Source: Mitsuaria sp. GD03876 (lineage in GTDB: Bacteria > Pseudomonadota > Gammaproteobacteria > Burkholderiales > Burkholderiaceae_C). From it: DNA of 64,000 nucleotides. The notes under the pieces were generated by a model. The model searched no databases and was not told the DNA's origin. It was given only the letters and a program-made list of their open reading frames with translations. How positions within the stretch are numbered: the stretch's first letter is position 1; every line of letters begins with the position of its first letter. Positions 9,080 to 16,829 of this stretch are shown here, in pieces. The stretch is taken from contig NZ_JAOCCU010000001.1 in NCBI RefSeq assembly GCF_029840635.1, positions 62,001 through 126,000 of the forward strand, written 5' to 3'. Both the position numbers and the translations under genes were made by a program.

Positions 9080-9985
9080 CTATCGACGGTCCCAGGGCGC
9101 CGTCTCACCCCCGAAGCGCTTCGCCAGGAACTCGATGAGCAGCCTGAGCGGCATTGGCTGATGTCGCCGGGACAGATAGACCGCCTGGACGTCGATGGGG
9201 GCCAGGGCGTAGTCCGGCAGGACCTGCTGCAAGGTGCCGCGAAGCAAATCATCACCGACGAGATAGGTCGGCAGCATGGCGATGCCCGCGCCGGCCAGCA
9301 CGGAGGCCAGGACCACGGCGGTTTCGTTCGCCGTGATCGCGCCGCTCACCGCGACGGTGACCGCTTCGCCCGCCCGGGTGAGCCTGTACTCCGGCGCGAA
9401 GCCGGTGCTGTGGATCACGCACTGGTGCGCGCGCAGGTCGTCGGGCCGCTGGAGGGGGCCGGCTCGCTCGAGGTAGGACGGCGACGCGCACAGGACCGAG
9501 TGGCAGATCGCCAGGCGACGCGCCACGAGGCCTGGAGCGACGTGGTTGCTGAGCCGGATGGCGAGGTCGATGCGGTCCTCGACGAGGTCGACCGTCCGAT
9601 CCACCATCACCAGGTCAATCTCCACCCTGGGGTGCAGCGCCTGAAACTCCACCACCGCGGCGGTCAACTGCGCCGTCGCGAACGATGGCGAGGATGTCAA
9701 TCTCAAGCGCCCTTGCGCCTCGACGCTCCCCGAGCCCGCCTGCGCGACCACGTCGGCGGCCAGCGCCAGCATCTCCCGGCAGGTCACCAGAGCCTGCTGA
9801 CCCGCGTCGGTGAGCGCGAGCTTGCGGGTGGTGCGATGCAGCAGCCTCGCGCCCAGCCAGTCCTCGAGGCCCTCGAGGTAGCGGCTCGCCATGGCCCTGG
9901 ACATGTCCAGGGCGTCGGCGGCGCCGGTGACGCTGCCCCGGTCGACGATCTCCGCGAACACCCGCATCGAGGTCAATCGGTCCAT
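9080..9985 (-). CDS. LysR-family transcriptional regulator
   Basis: This 301-residue LysR protein opens with MDRLTSMRVFAEIVDRGSVT, followed by an HTH (AADALDMSRAMASRYLEGLE) and an effector domain that ends with VYLSRRHQPMPLRLLIEFLA, the usual end of the AaeR/DmlR-like branch. It is divergent from the MBL-fold/DsbA-like pair across about 109 bp that hold a TTGA-N7-TCAA site, so it probably regulates that pair. Confidence 0.88.
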   Translation of the reverse strand: MDRLTSMRVFAEIVDRGSVTGAADALDMSRAMASRYLEGLEDWLGARLLHRTTRKLALTDAGQQALVTCREMLALAADVVAQAGSGSVEAQGRLRLTSSPSFATAQLTAAVVEFQALHPRVEIDLVMVDRTVDLVEDRIDLAIRLSNHVAPGLVARRLAICHSVLCASPSYLERAGPLQRPDDLRAHQCVIHSTGFAPEYRLTRAGEAVTVAVSGAITANETAVVLASVLAGAGIAMLPTYLVGDDLLRGTLQQVLPDYALAPIDVQAVYLSRRHQPMPLRLLIEFLAKRFGGETAPWDRR

Positions 9986-10001
9986 GATTCGCTCGCTCTG
10001 G

Positions 10002-10016
10002 TTGACAAATATTCAA
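10002..10016. promoter_or_regulatory. Candidate LysR-type operator
   Basis: TTGA-CAAATAT-TCAA is a dyad with the T-N11-A spacing of LysR sites, located between the divergent LysR and MBL-fold genes. Its first six bases, TTGACA, also match a -35 element, so binding could block or help transcription of the MBL-fold gene. Assignment is by position and symmetry only. Confidence 0.45.
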
Positions 10017-10094
10017 TCCGGATGGAGTTTATCGACGAGTGGGTACTCAATAAAGTTATCTCCATGGCAGATGTCCTGCCCCCAGGAGAACCGA

Positions 10095-10976
10095 ATGACC
10101 GTCGCCCGTACCCTCGCCAAGCTCGCTGTCACCGCCACCGTTGTCGTGTCTGCCGTGGCGGCGCATGCCCAGACCGCTCCGCTGACCCTCACCGTCTATC
10201 ACGCGGGCCCGGACAGCTTCAACGTCAACTCGGTGCTGATCGCCGGCAAGACCGATGCTGTCCTGGTGGACACCGGATTCACCCGGGCCGATGCCATGCG
10301 TATCGCGGCGATGGTGCTGGACAGCCACAAGTCCCTCAAGACGATCTACATCAGCCAGCCGGACCCGGACTACTACTTCGGCATCGACGTCCTGAAGGCC
10401 TATTTCCCGGACGCGAAGGTCGTGGCCACCGCTCCCACCGTGAAGAAGATCGAAGCGACGCTGCCGACCAAGCTCGCCTTCTGGCCGCCGAAGATGGGCG
10501 CGAACGCCCCCAAGGGAGTCAGCCTCCCCGAGGTGCTGGCCGGAAACACGATCACGCTGGAAGGCCAGACGCTGGAGATTCGCGGGACGGATGACCGGCT
10601 GCCCCATCGCAGCTACGTGTGGATCCCGTCCCTCAAGGCCGTCGTCGGCGGTGTGAACGTCTTCGCCGGCCTGCATGTCTGGACGGCGGACGCGTCGAGC
10701 GCGGAGGACCGTGCCGCCTGGTCCAGGAAGCTGGGCGACATCGCGGCGCTCAAGCCCGCGGTGGTCGTGCCCGGCCATTCGGCGCCTGGCGCCGCCGAAG
10801 ACGTCTCGCAGGTGGCCTATACCCAGGCCTACCTGCAGCGCTGGGACGTCGAGCTGAAGAAGGCCAACAACAGCGCCGAGCTGATTGGCGCGATGAAGGC
10901 CGCGTATCCCACCGCCGGTCTCGGCGTCGCCTTGGACATCGGCGCCAAGGTCGCCAAGGGCGAGATGGCCTGGTGA
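10095..10976 (+). CDS. Secreted MBL-fold protein with degenerate metal motif
   Basis: The ATG at 10095 has AGGAGA upstream and starts a 293-residue protein with a signal peptide (cleavage near AAHAQT). The fold reads as metallo-beta-lactamase: strand VLVDTGFTRADA, the motif region, GGVNVF and the late VVPGHS loop. The motif that normally reads HxHxDH is SQPDPDYYFG here, so the usual histidines are replaced by Gln and Tyr. Either the subfamily uses other ligands or the protein does not hydrolyse substrates in the usual way. It is followed after 23 nt by a DsbA-like oxidoreductase gene and faces a LysR regulator, so the three likely form one regulated unit. Confidence 0.75.
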   Translation: MTVARTLAKLAVTATVVVSAVAAHAQTAPLTLTVYHAGPDSFNVNSVLIAGKTDAVLVDTGFTRADAMRIAAMVLDSHKSLKTIYISQPDPDYYFGIDVLKAYFPDAKVVATAPTVKKIEATLPTKLAFWPPKMGANAPKGVSLPEVLAGNTITLEGQTLEIRGTDDRLPHRSYVWIPSLKAVVGGVNVFAGLHVWTADASSAEDRAAWSRKLGDIAALKPAVVVPGHSAPGAAEDVSQVAYTQAYLQRWDVELKKANNSAELIGAMKAAYPTAGLGVALDIGAKVAKGEMAW

Positions 10977-10999
10977 GCACCGCCACGACGGAGAACGCC

Positions 11000-11659
11000 A
11001 TGAACAAGTTCAGTCTCCCCAAGAAGGCGGTGGTCTACGTCACGGACGCCTATTGCGGCTGGTGCTGGGGCTTCTCGGCGCGCATGGGCGAATTCGAGGC
11101 CGCCAACCGTCACCGCGTGCCCTTCACCGTGGTCAGCGGGGGTCTCTTCGTCGGAAGCCGCGCCGGGGCCATCGCCAACTATCCCTACATCGCCGAGGCG
11201 AACGAACGCATCGCACTTCTCACCGGCGCGGTGTTCGGGCCGGCGTACCAGGCCTTGCTGGAGCAAGGGGACATGGTGATGAACTCCCTGGATGCAGGGG
11301 CGGCGCTGGCGGCGCTGCGTGCCCAGGCGCCCGACCGGGCCGTGCATTGGGCTCACGAACTGCAAGCGGCGTTCTACGGACGAGGGCAGAGCCTTTCGGA
11401 GGCGTCCACCATCGCGGCGATCGCGAAGGCTGGCGGCCTGGACGACGCCCTGGTCCGGCAACAGCTGGCCGACGGCTCGGCCCAGGCCGCGGCGAAGGCC
11501 GACTTCGACCTGGTGCGCCACCAACTGCATGTCAGCAGCTACCCGACGCTGCTGTTCATCGACGGCGACAAGGTGCACCAGCTTCCCGCCACCGGGGCCG
11601 CGCTGGACGTGCTGAACCGGAAGCTGGACGAACTGCTGGCGGACGAGGTCGCCATGTGA
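11000..11659 (+). CDS. DsbA-family (FrnE-like) thiol oxidoreductase
   Basis: This 219-residue protein has a thioredoxin fold with a helical insert. The active-site motif is C19-G-W-C22 (in DAYCGWCWGF) and the cis-proline loop is SSYPTLLF near the C-terminus. No signal peptide is visible, so it probably acts in the cytoplasm, like FrnE or 2-hydroxychromene-isomerase-type relatives. The ATG at 11000 has GGAG 8 nt upstream. It lies 23 nt after the MBL-fold gene in the same operon. Confidence 0.82.
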   Translation: MNKFSLPKKAVVYVTDAYCGWCWGFSARMGEFEAANRHRVPFTVVSGGLFVGSRAGAIANYPYIAEANERIALLTGAVFGPAYQALLEQGDMVMNSLDAGAALAALRAQAPDRAVHWAHELQAAFYGRGQSLSEASTIAAIAKAGGLDDALVRQQLADGSAQAAAKADFDLVRHQLHVSSYPTLLFIDGDKVHQLPATGAALDVLNRKLDELLADEVAM

Positions 11660-11746
11660 GCCCGCCGACCGGCACTGGGCGCTCCCGTCGACAATGCGTG
11701 GTTTTCAAGCATCGAGAAGACCGCCGAAACGGTTCCCAGGGAGTTC

Positions 11747-12751
11747 ATGTTCACCCGATTCCTCTCCGCGCCGACGGGGCGCGGCCTCGCGCTAGCCGCC
11801 GCGCTGGCGACGCAGTTCTTCGCCGCGACAGCGCAGCCGGCGGCTGAAGCGCCGGTCGCGCGCCCGCTGACCCCGGCGCAGGAAGCCGCGGTCCTTCGGA
11901 TCGCCAATGGCACGCCGACCTTCGTCTCGCACTGGCGCGACAGCGCGGGCCTGCAATTCCCCGCTGTGGAGTCCATCCAGCGCCAGGCGCTGCTCGCCCG
12001 CTGCGAGGCGCTGCAGTCGAGGCATTTCAGCCTGCTGAAACCCGACCACCGCGCCGCCGCGGAGCGCGTGGCCCTCGGCGAGGAGCAGGAACGCAGCCGT
12101 ATCCTCGGCGCGCCGGGCAGCGCCACGCGGCACCGCGCGTGGCTGGTGGTCTTCGCGATGCTCCCGCCAGGGGAGCAGGCGTCGCTGCTCGCCGGTGTCG
12201 AGGGCCCGCGCGGCGATCAGGTGCTGCAGGCGTTCTCCGAGCAACGCGTCCTCACCGACTTCATCAGCGCGGCGGCCAATCCGCCGTCCGGCCAGCCGCA
12301 GCCCGCGGCGCCGGTCTGGCTCAAGGCGTACTTCCAGGCGTCGGACCGGCTGCCCGCGCTGCGGGCGGCGGTCGGCAAAGCGCTGCCGGCCCGGCTGCGC
12401 GACTTCGACCGCGTCGACGGATTCGACCGCCTGACCGTGGCCGACGCAGCTTGGCTCATGCCGCTGGCCCAGGATCTGTCGGACCAGGCCGACGCGCTCG
12501 GCGCGGCGCTCATGGCCACGTATCCGAAGGACGTGGTCGACGCGGTGAAGCGTCTTCAGCAGCTCGAATTCGACGCCCACGCCGAATCGCTGCCGTCGTT
12601 CATGCCGCCAGGATCGCCGCGGTCCCCGTTCGCCGAAGCCGCGGACCGGCTGTATCCGCAGCCGGGCGACCCGATGGAGCTCTCTTTCGGTCGCGGCATC
12701 CTGCTGCCGGCGCGCGCGGAGCTTCCGAAGTTCTGCGCGCCGCAGCGTTGA
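11747..12751 (+). CDS. Secreted protein of unknown function (334 aa)
   Basis: A signal peptide is visible in the first 30 residues (GRGLALAAALATQFFAATAQ). The mature part is alpha-helical by composition, rich in Ala, Arg, Gln and Leu, and has two Cys (C86 region and FCAPQR at the end). I do not recognise a family. It is followed after only 14 nt by a small membrane protein gene, and the two probably form an operon. Confidence 0.65.
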   Translation: MFTRFLSAPTGRGLALAAALATQFFAATAQPAAEAPVARPLTPAQEAAVLRIANGTPTFVSHWRDSAGLQFPAVESIQRQALLARCEALQSRHFSLLKPDHRAAAERVALGEEQERSRILGAPGSATRHRAWLVVFAMLPPGEQASLLAGVEGPRGDQVLQAFSEQRVLTDFISAAANPPSGQPQPAAPVWLKAYFQASDRLPALRAAVGKALPARLRDFDRVDGFDRLTVADAAWLMPLAQDLSDQADALGAALMATYPKDVVDAVKRLQQLEFDAHAESLPSFMPPGSPRSPFAEAADRLYPQPGDPMELSFGRGILLPARAELPKFCAPQR

Positions 12752-12765
12752 TCGGAGCCCTCTTC

Positions 12766-13206
12766 ATGGTTCGTCCCGTCAACATCGGCAAGCGCGGCCT
12801 GCTTCAAGCGCTGGCGCCTTCCTTCCTCATGCTGTCGGTCTTCTCCGGCGCGGCGGCCTGGGAGGAAACCCCCTTCGGCGAGCTGTCGAGCACGACCGCC
12901 ACGCTCGACGTCCGCAAGGGCCGCAAGACCCGTTTCGTCTTCCGGTCCGGCGATCGCGAGTTCACCTGTCCCGGCTCGTTCTGCTTCCGGCGCCAGCTCG
13001 AGCGGCGACAGGGCCAGGACTTCGTCATCGAGCACGACACCCGCGGGCTGGCGTTCTCGATCGGCGACGCCCAGGGCGTGATCGTGTCCCGGGACGACGT
13101 CCGCAAGGCGTTCCTCAAGCACGTCGCCTGGTCGGCCGGGTGGTTCCTCGTGTTTGTCCTGTGCGTCGCCCGGCTGCTTCAGCGCCGGCGGTTCTCCGAC
13201 GAGTAA
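12766..13206 (+). CDS. Membrane-anchored protein of unknown function (146 aa)
   Basis: The ATG at 12766 has GGAG at 8-nt spacing. The protein starts with a signal peptide or first membrane helix (LLQALAPSFLMLSVFSGAAA), has an exported middle part of about 75 residues that includes TCPGSFCFRR, whose two Cys could pair, and ends with a strong membrane helix (WSAGWFLVFVLCVARLL) and a basic tail. This is the plan of a small envelope protein with a periplasmic domain. No family is recognised; it is the likely partner of the secreted protein just upstream. Confidence 0.6.
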   Translation: MVRPVNIGKRGLLQALAPSFLMLSVFSGAAAWEETPFGELSSTTATLDVRKGRKTRFVFRSGDREFTCPGSFCFRRQLERRQGQDFVIEHDTRGLAFSIGDAQGVIVSRDDVRKAFLKHVAWSAGWFLVFVLCVARLLQRRRFSDE

Positions 13207-13363
13207 GCAGACGCGCCCCGCCTGACCGAACGTCCCGCGACAGCCGGGCATCGACCGGGTGTAGGCGACCACCGGGACCGGGGAACCCCCAACCCCTCGG
13301 GGCTCCGCCCGCGCGCCGAATGCCCCTATGCTCGGCGCCAACCCCGCGAGGTCCCCGACGCCC

Positions 13364-14710
13364 ATGTCCGCACCCACCGGCCTCTCGCTCCGCGCCCGCC
13401 TCTACCTGGTGCTCGGCCTGGCGCTCGCGCTGGTGGGCGCCTCGGCGCTGCTGGGCTGGTGGCAGTCGCAGCGGCTCGCCGGCATCGCGCAATCCCTCTA
13501 TGAAGACCGCCTCGTCCCGGTCGACCTGCTGCGCGAGCTCGAACACGCGCTCGGCGCGCAGCAGCTGGGCGCGGTCCTGATCGCGCAGGCGCAGCAGCCC
13601 GACGCGGCCAAGATGGACAGCGCCGGCCGCCGCCTCGCGGACTCCACCCGGCGGCTCTGGTCCCGCTACCTCGCCACCCGCATGGTGCCGGCCGAGTCCG
13701 CGCTCATCGCCCGCACCCAGCCGCTGCTGGACCAGCTCTGGAGCGCGCTGACCATCGGCCAGGCGCCCACGCCCGACGCGCTGCGCGAGCTCAACCAGCG
13801 CCGCCTCGCGACGATGAAGATGCTCGACGAGCTGATCGCGTTCCAGCTCAGCCAGGCCCGCGTCGACACCGAGCGCGCCCAGCAGGCCGCCACCGACGCG
13901 GCCCGCCTCGGCCTGCTGCTGGTGCTGCTGACCGCGGGGCTGTGCAGCATCGTCGTGTGCACCGTCTGGACCCGCTACGACGACGAGCGCCGAGCCGGCC
14001 AGCACTCGCGCCAGCGGCTGCAGCAGCTCTACATCGCGCTGTCCCAGACCAACCAGCTCATCGTGCGCCGCGAGGCGGAGGCCTTCGACGACCCCGCCGC
14101 CGAGCAGCACCTGTTCGAGGGCATCTGCCGGATCTGCGTCGAGACCGGCCATGCGCGCTTCGCCTCGGTCGTGCTGGTCGACGGCGACCAGTTCGAGCGC
14201 GTCGCCGAGTTCGGCCCCGGCGACCGCCTGATGCCCGGGGCGCCGCGCCAATGGGGCCGCGACGCGCCCTTCGCGCGCAGCTCGATGGCCACGCGCGCGA
14301 TCGCCGGCGGCACGCACCAGGTCAGCAACCGCGCGCTGGAGGACCCGCACCTGGCCGTGCCCGGCGCGCCGATGATCCCGCCCGGCGTCGAGTCGATGGC
14401 CGCCTTCCCGCTGCGCCGCTGCGGCGAGGTCGTGGGCGCGCTCAGCCTGCTCGCGGGCGAGCCCGACTACTTCGACCCGCAGGTGCTCGGCCTGATCGAC
14501 GAGATGGCCGGTGACCTGTCCTTCGCGCTCGAGCACCTCAAGCGCGAACGCGACCAGGCCCGCGAACTGGAACGGCTGCGCGACGCGCTGCATCGCAGCG
14601 AGCAGGGGCTGTCGGATACCGCACCGGCGGCGTTCCGGCCGACGGCCGCGCCCAGGCCTGCGGCAGAATCGTCCGATGCAACTGATCAGTCTGAACACGG
14701 CCCGCGCTGA
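13364..14710 (+). CDS. Orphan membrane sensor: 4HB-type periplasmic domain plus GAF
   Basis: From the ATG at 13364 this is a 448-residue membrane protein. A first membrane helix (YLVLGLALALVGASALLGWW) leads to a helical periplasmic sensor of the four-helix-bundle (4HB-MCP-like) kind, a second helix (LGLLLVLLTAGLCSIVVCTV) returns, and a cytoplasmic GAF domain follows (about residues 225-390). Proteins of this plan normally continue into a GGDEF, EAL or kinase module; this one stops after a short coiled segment and a disordered tail. The last 35 bases overlap the MOSC gene. It could pass its signal to a separate partner or be a truncated receptor. Confidence 0.75.
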   Translation: MSAPTGLSLRARLYLVLGLALALVGASALLGWWQSQRLAGIAQSLYEDRLVPVDLLRELEHALGAQQLGAVLIAQAQQPDAAKMDSAGRRLADSTRRLWSRYLATRMVPAESALIARTQPLLDQLWSALTIGQAPTPDALRELNQRRLATMKMLDELIAFQLSQARVDTERAQQAATDAARLGLLLVLLTAGLCSIVVCTVWTRYDDERRAGQHSRQRLQQLYIALSQTNQLIVRREAEAFDDPAAEQHLFEGICRICVETGHARFASVVLVDGDQFERVAEFGPGDRLMPGAPRQWGRDAPFARSSMATRAIAGGTHQVSNRALEDPHLAVPGAPMIPPGVESMAAFPLRRCGEVVGALSLLAGEPDYFDPQVLGLIDEMAGDLSFALEHLKRERDQARELERLRDALHRSEQGLSDTAPAAFRPTAAPRPAAESSDATDQSEHGPR

Positions 14711-15242
14711 AGCGCTGCGCATCGACGGTCGCGACGTGATGTCGGGCATCCGCAAGCGGCCGGTCGACGGCCCCGTCGAGGTCCGGCCGCTCGGCCTGGA
14801 GGGCGACGAACAAGCCGATCCCAGCGTCCACGGCGGCCTGTCCAAGGCCGTCTACGCCTACCCCTCCGAACACTACGCGTTCTGGCGCACCGTCCGCGCC
14901 CAGGCCCAGGTCGCCGGCTGGGACGACCCGCTGCCCTGGGGCGCGATGGGCGAAAACCTGTCGATCTCCGGCCTCGCCGAAGCCGACGCCTGGATCGGCG
15001 ACGTGCTCGTCTTTCCCGACTGCGAACTCGCTGTCAGCGAGCCGCGTTATCCCTGCTTCAAGTTCAACGCGGTCATGGGGTTCAACAAGGCCGCCAAGAT
15101 GATGACGCAGAGCGGGTGGTGCGGGTTCTACCTCGCGGTCCGGCGAGCCGGGACCATCGCCGCGGGGCAGGCCTTCACGGTCCGTCCAGGACCGCGCGAA
15201 GTCTCCATCGCGGAGATCTTCAGGTCGAAGGGACAGCGCTGA
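14676..15242 (+). CDS. MOSC domain protein (YiiM-like)
   Basis: This 188-residue protein matches the MOSC fold of molybdenum cofactor sulfurase C-termini and YiiM: LGLEGDEQADPSVHGGLSKA, then YAYPSEHYAFWR, GENLSISGL, and a cysteine in SEPRYPCFKF at the position used for sulfur or cofactor handling. YiiM-type proteins act with the molybdenum cofactor in reduction of N-hydroxylated compounds; the role here is inferred from family. The ATG at 14676 lies inside the end of the sensor gene, so expression is coupled. Confidence 0.85.
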   Translation: MQLISLNTARAEALRIDGRDVMSGIRKRPVDGPVEVRPLGLEGDEQADPSVHGGLSKAVYAYPSEHYAFWRTVRAQAQVAGWDDPLPWGAMGENLSISGLAEADAWIGDVLVFPDCELAVSEPRYPCFKFNAVMGFNKAAKMMTQSGWCGFYLAVRRAGTIAAGQAFTVRPGPREVSIAEIFRSKGQR

Positions 15243-15244
15243 GG

Positions 15245-15276
15245 TCGAGGACTGCGCTAAGTTCGAGGACTGCGCT
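15245..15276. repeat. Two-copy 18-bp-period direct repeat
   Basis: TCGAGGACTGCGCT occurs at 15245-15258 and again at 15263-15276, directly after the MOSC stop codon. No function can be assigned. Confidence 0.7.
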
Positions 15277-15365
15277 CGCGGCACGTTCCGGTGCCCCTCT
15301 CCGCTTCACGCCTCCGCACGCTCGGCAGGCGCTCCGAGGGGCACCGGCCCGAGCCGCTCCAAACC

Positions 15366-15439
15366 AGGACTCCAACGACTGCTTCGACCGAGCCGCTCTC
15401 AGCGAGGACTCCAACGACTGCTGCGACCGAGCTGCTCTC
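15366..15439. repeat. 39-bp-period tandem repeat
   Basis: A 35-bp unit beginning AGGACTCCAACGACTGC recurs at 15366-15400 and 15405-15439 with only two differences (period 39 bp), and a partial third copy (GCTCCAACGAC) follows at 15445-15455, next to the terminator. It lies in the 255-bp non-coding gap between two convergent genes. Confidence 0.75.
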
Positions 15440-15455
15440 GTCAGCGCTCCAACGA

Positions 15456-15479
15456 CAAGGCCGCCCTCGGGCGGCCTTG
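15456..15479. terminator. Stem-loop between convergent genes
   Basis: A perfect 10-bp stem (CAAGGCCGCC/GGCGGCCTTG) with loop CTCG lies between the ends of the MOSC and Old Yellow Enzyme genes. T-runs are poor on both sides, so terminator activity is likely but modest. Confidence 0.55.
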
Positions 15480-15497
15480 CTGCTGGTGCTTGGCGGA

Positions 15498-16574
15498 TCA
15501 GTCGGCCAACGCGGGGTAGTCCGTGTAGCCCTCGGCGCCGCCGCCGTACATCGTGGCCGAATGGGCCTTCTGCAACGGCGCGTTGAGCTTCAGGCGACGC
15601 ACCAGATCCGGGTTCGAGATGAAGCTACGGCCGAAGGCCACCGCGTCGGCATGCCCGGTCGCCACCGCGTCGATCGCCATCTGGCGCGTGTAGCCGTTGT
15701 TGGCGATGTAGACACCCTTGAAGCGCTCGCGCAGCGCGTCGTAGTCGAACGGCGCCACGTCGCGCGGGCCACCGGTGTGACCCTCGATCACATGCAGGAA
15801 CGCCAGCTTCAGCGGCGACAGCTGCTCGACCACATGGTTGAACAGCGCCTGCGCGTCGCTGTCCTGGCCCGCGTCGTTGACCGGCGTCACCGGCGACAGG
15901 CGCAGGCCCGTGCGGTCCGCGCCGATCGCCTCGACGATCGCCTGCATCACCTCGAGCAGCAGCCGCGCGCGGTTCTCGATCGAGCCGCCGTAGGCATCGG
16001 TCCGGTCGTTGATGCTGTCGCGCAGGAACTGGTCCAGCAGGTAGCCGTTGGCGCCATGCACCTCGACCGCGTCGAAGCCGGCCGCCATCGCCGCCTTCGC
16101 GGCATGCACGTAGTCCTGCACGATGCCGGGCAGCTCCGCGGTGGACAGCGCGCGCGGGGCGGCGACGTCGACGAACCCTTCCTTGGTGAAGGTCTTGCTG
16201 TTGGCCTGGCGATCGGTCGACGACTGCGGCTTCGCGCCATCAGGCTGGAACTCGGCGTGGGAGATGCGGCCGACGTGCCAGAGCTGCACGGCGATCTTTC
16301 CGCCTTCGGCATGGACGGCGTCGGTCACCTGCTTCCAGGCGGCGATCTGCTCCGGGGAGTGGATCCCCGGCGTGTCCAGGTAGCCCTGGCCTTGCTGCGT
16401 GATCTGGGCGCCCTCGCTGATGATCAGGCCGGCGGACGCGCGCTGGCGGTAGTACTCGACGGCCAGCGGTCCCGGCACCAGGCCGACGGAACGGTTGCGC
16501 GTCAGCGGGGCCATGACGATGCGGTTGGACAGCGTGAGGGCGCCGACTTGCAAGGGGTCGAAGAGACTGGGCAT
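15498..16574 (-). CDS. Alkene reductase, Old Yellow Enzyme family
   Basis: This 358-residue FMN enzyme reduces activated C=C bonds, and often nitro groups, with NAD(P)H. It has the OYE start (LFDPLQVGALTLSNRIVMAP), the flavin and substrate strand VQLWHVGRISH, the active-site His-Asn pair in EVHGANGYLLDQF, and the late FMN phosphate site IANNGYT and AFGRSFISNPDL. Length and motifs match NemA/XenB-type reductases. It is a single gene and converges on the MOSC gene. Confidence 0.93.
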   Translation of the reverse strand: MPSLFDPLQVGALTLSNRIVMAPLTRNRSVGLVPGPLAVEYYRQRASAGLIISEGAQITQQGQGYLDTPGIHSPEQIAAWKQVTDAVHAEGGKIAVQLWHVGRISHAEFQPDGAKPQSSTDRQANSKTFTKEGFVDVAAPRALSTAELPGIVQDYVHAAKAAMAAGFDAVEVHGANGYLLDQFLRDSINDRTDAYGGSIENRARLLLEVMQAIVEAIGADRTGLRLSPVTPVNDAGQDSDAQALFNHVVEQLSPLKLAFLHVIEGHTGGPRDVAPFDYDALRERFKGVYIANNGYTRQMAIDAVATGHADAVAFGRSFISNPDLVRRLKLNAPLQKAHSATMYGGGAEGYTDYPALAD

Positions 16575-16829
16575 GGTGATTCAGGACAACGTGAGGGTGA
16601 CGTGAAGACCCGGCGGGGGGATGCCGGTCAGGATGCCGCGCAGCTTAGCGAGCGATCCGCCGCGCCGCTGCGCCTAGGCGACAGTCCGGATGCCGGCTGG
16701 GGCCTTGGATCGATGGCGAGAGCGCGTCCGATCGCTTGGCTACACTCGCCCGGCCGCGTGGGGACGCCGTCCCCGGCTGTCCGTTCGCCACGCGGCGATC
16801 CCCCACCGTCCTGCCTCGGGAGCCCGTCG

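Noticed and set aside
10619-11659. 346-codon frame extending the DsbA-like gene upstream
   Set aside because: It overlaps the MBL-fold gene in another frame with Arg-rich filler; the ATG at 11000 has a good ribosome site and gives the full DsbA-like length.
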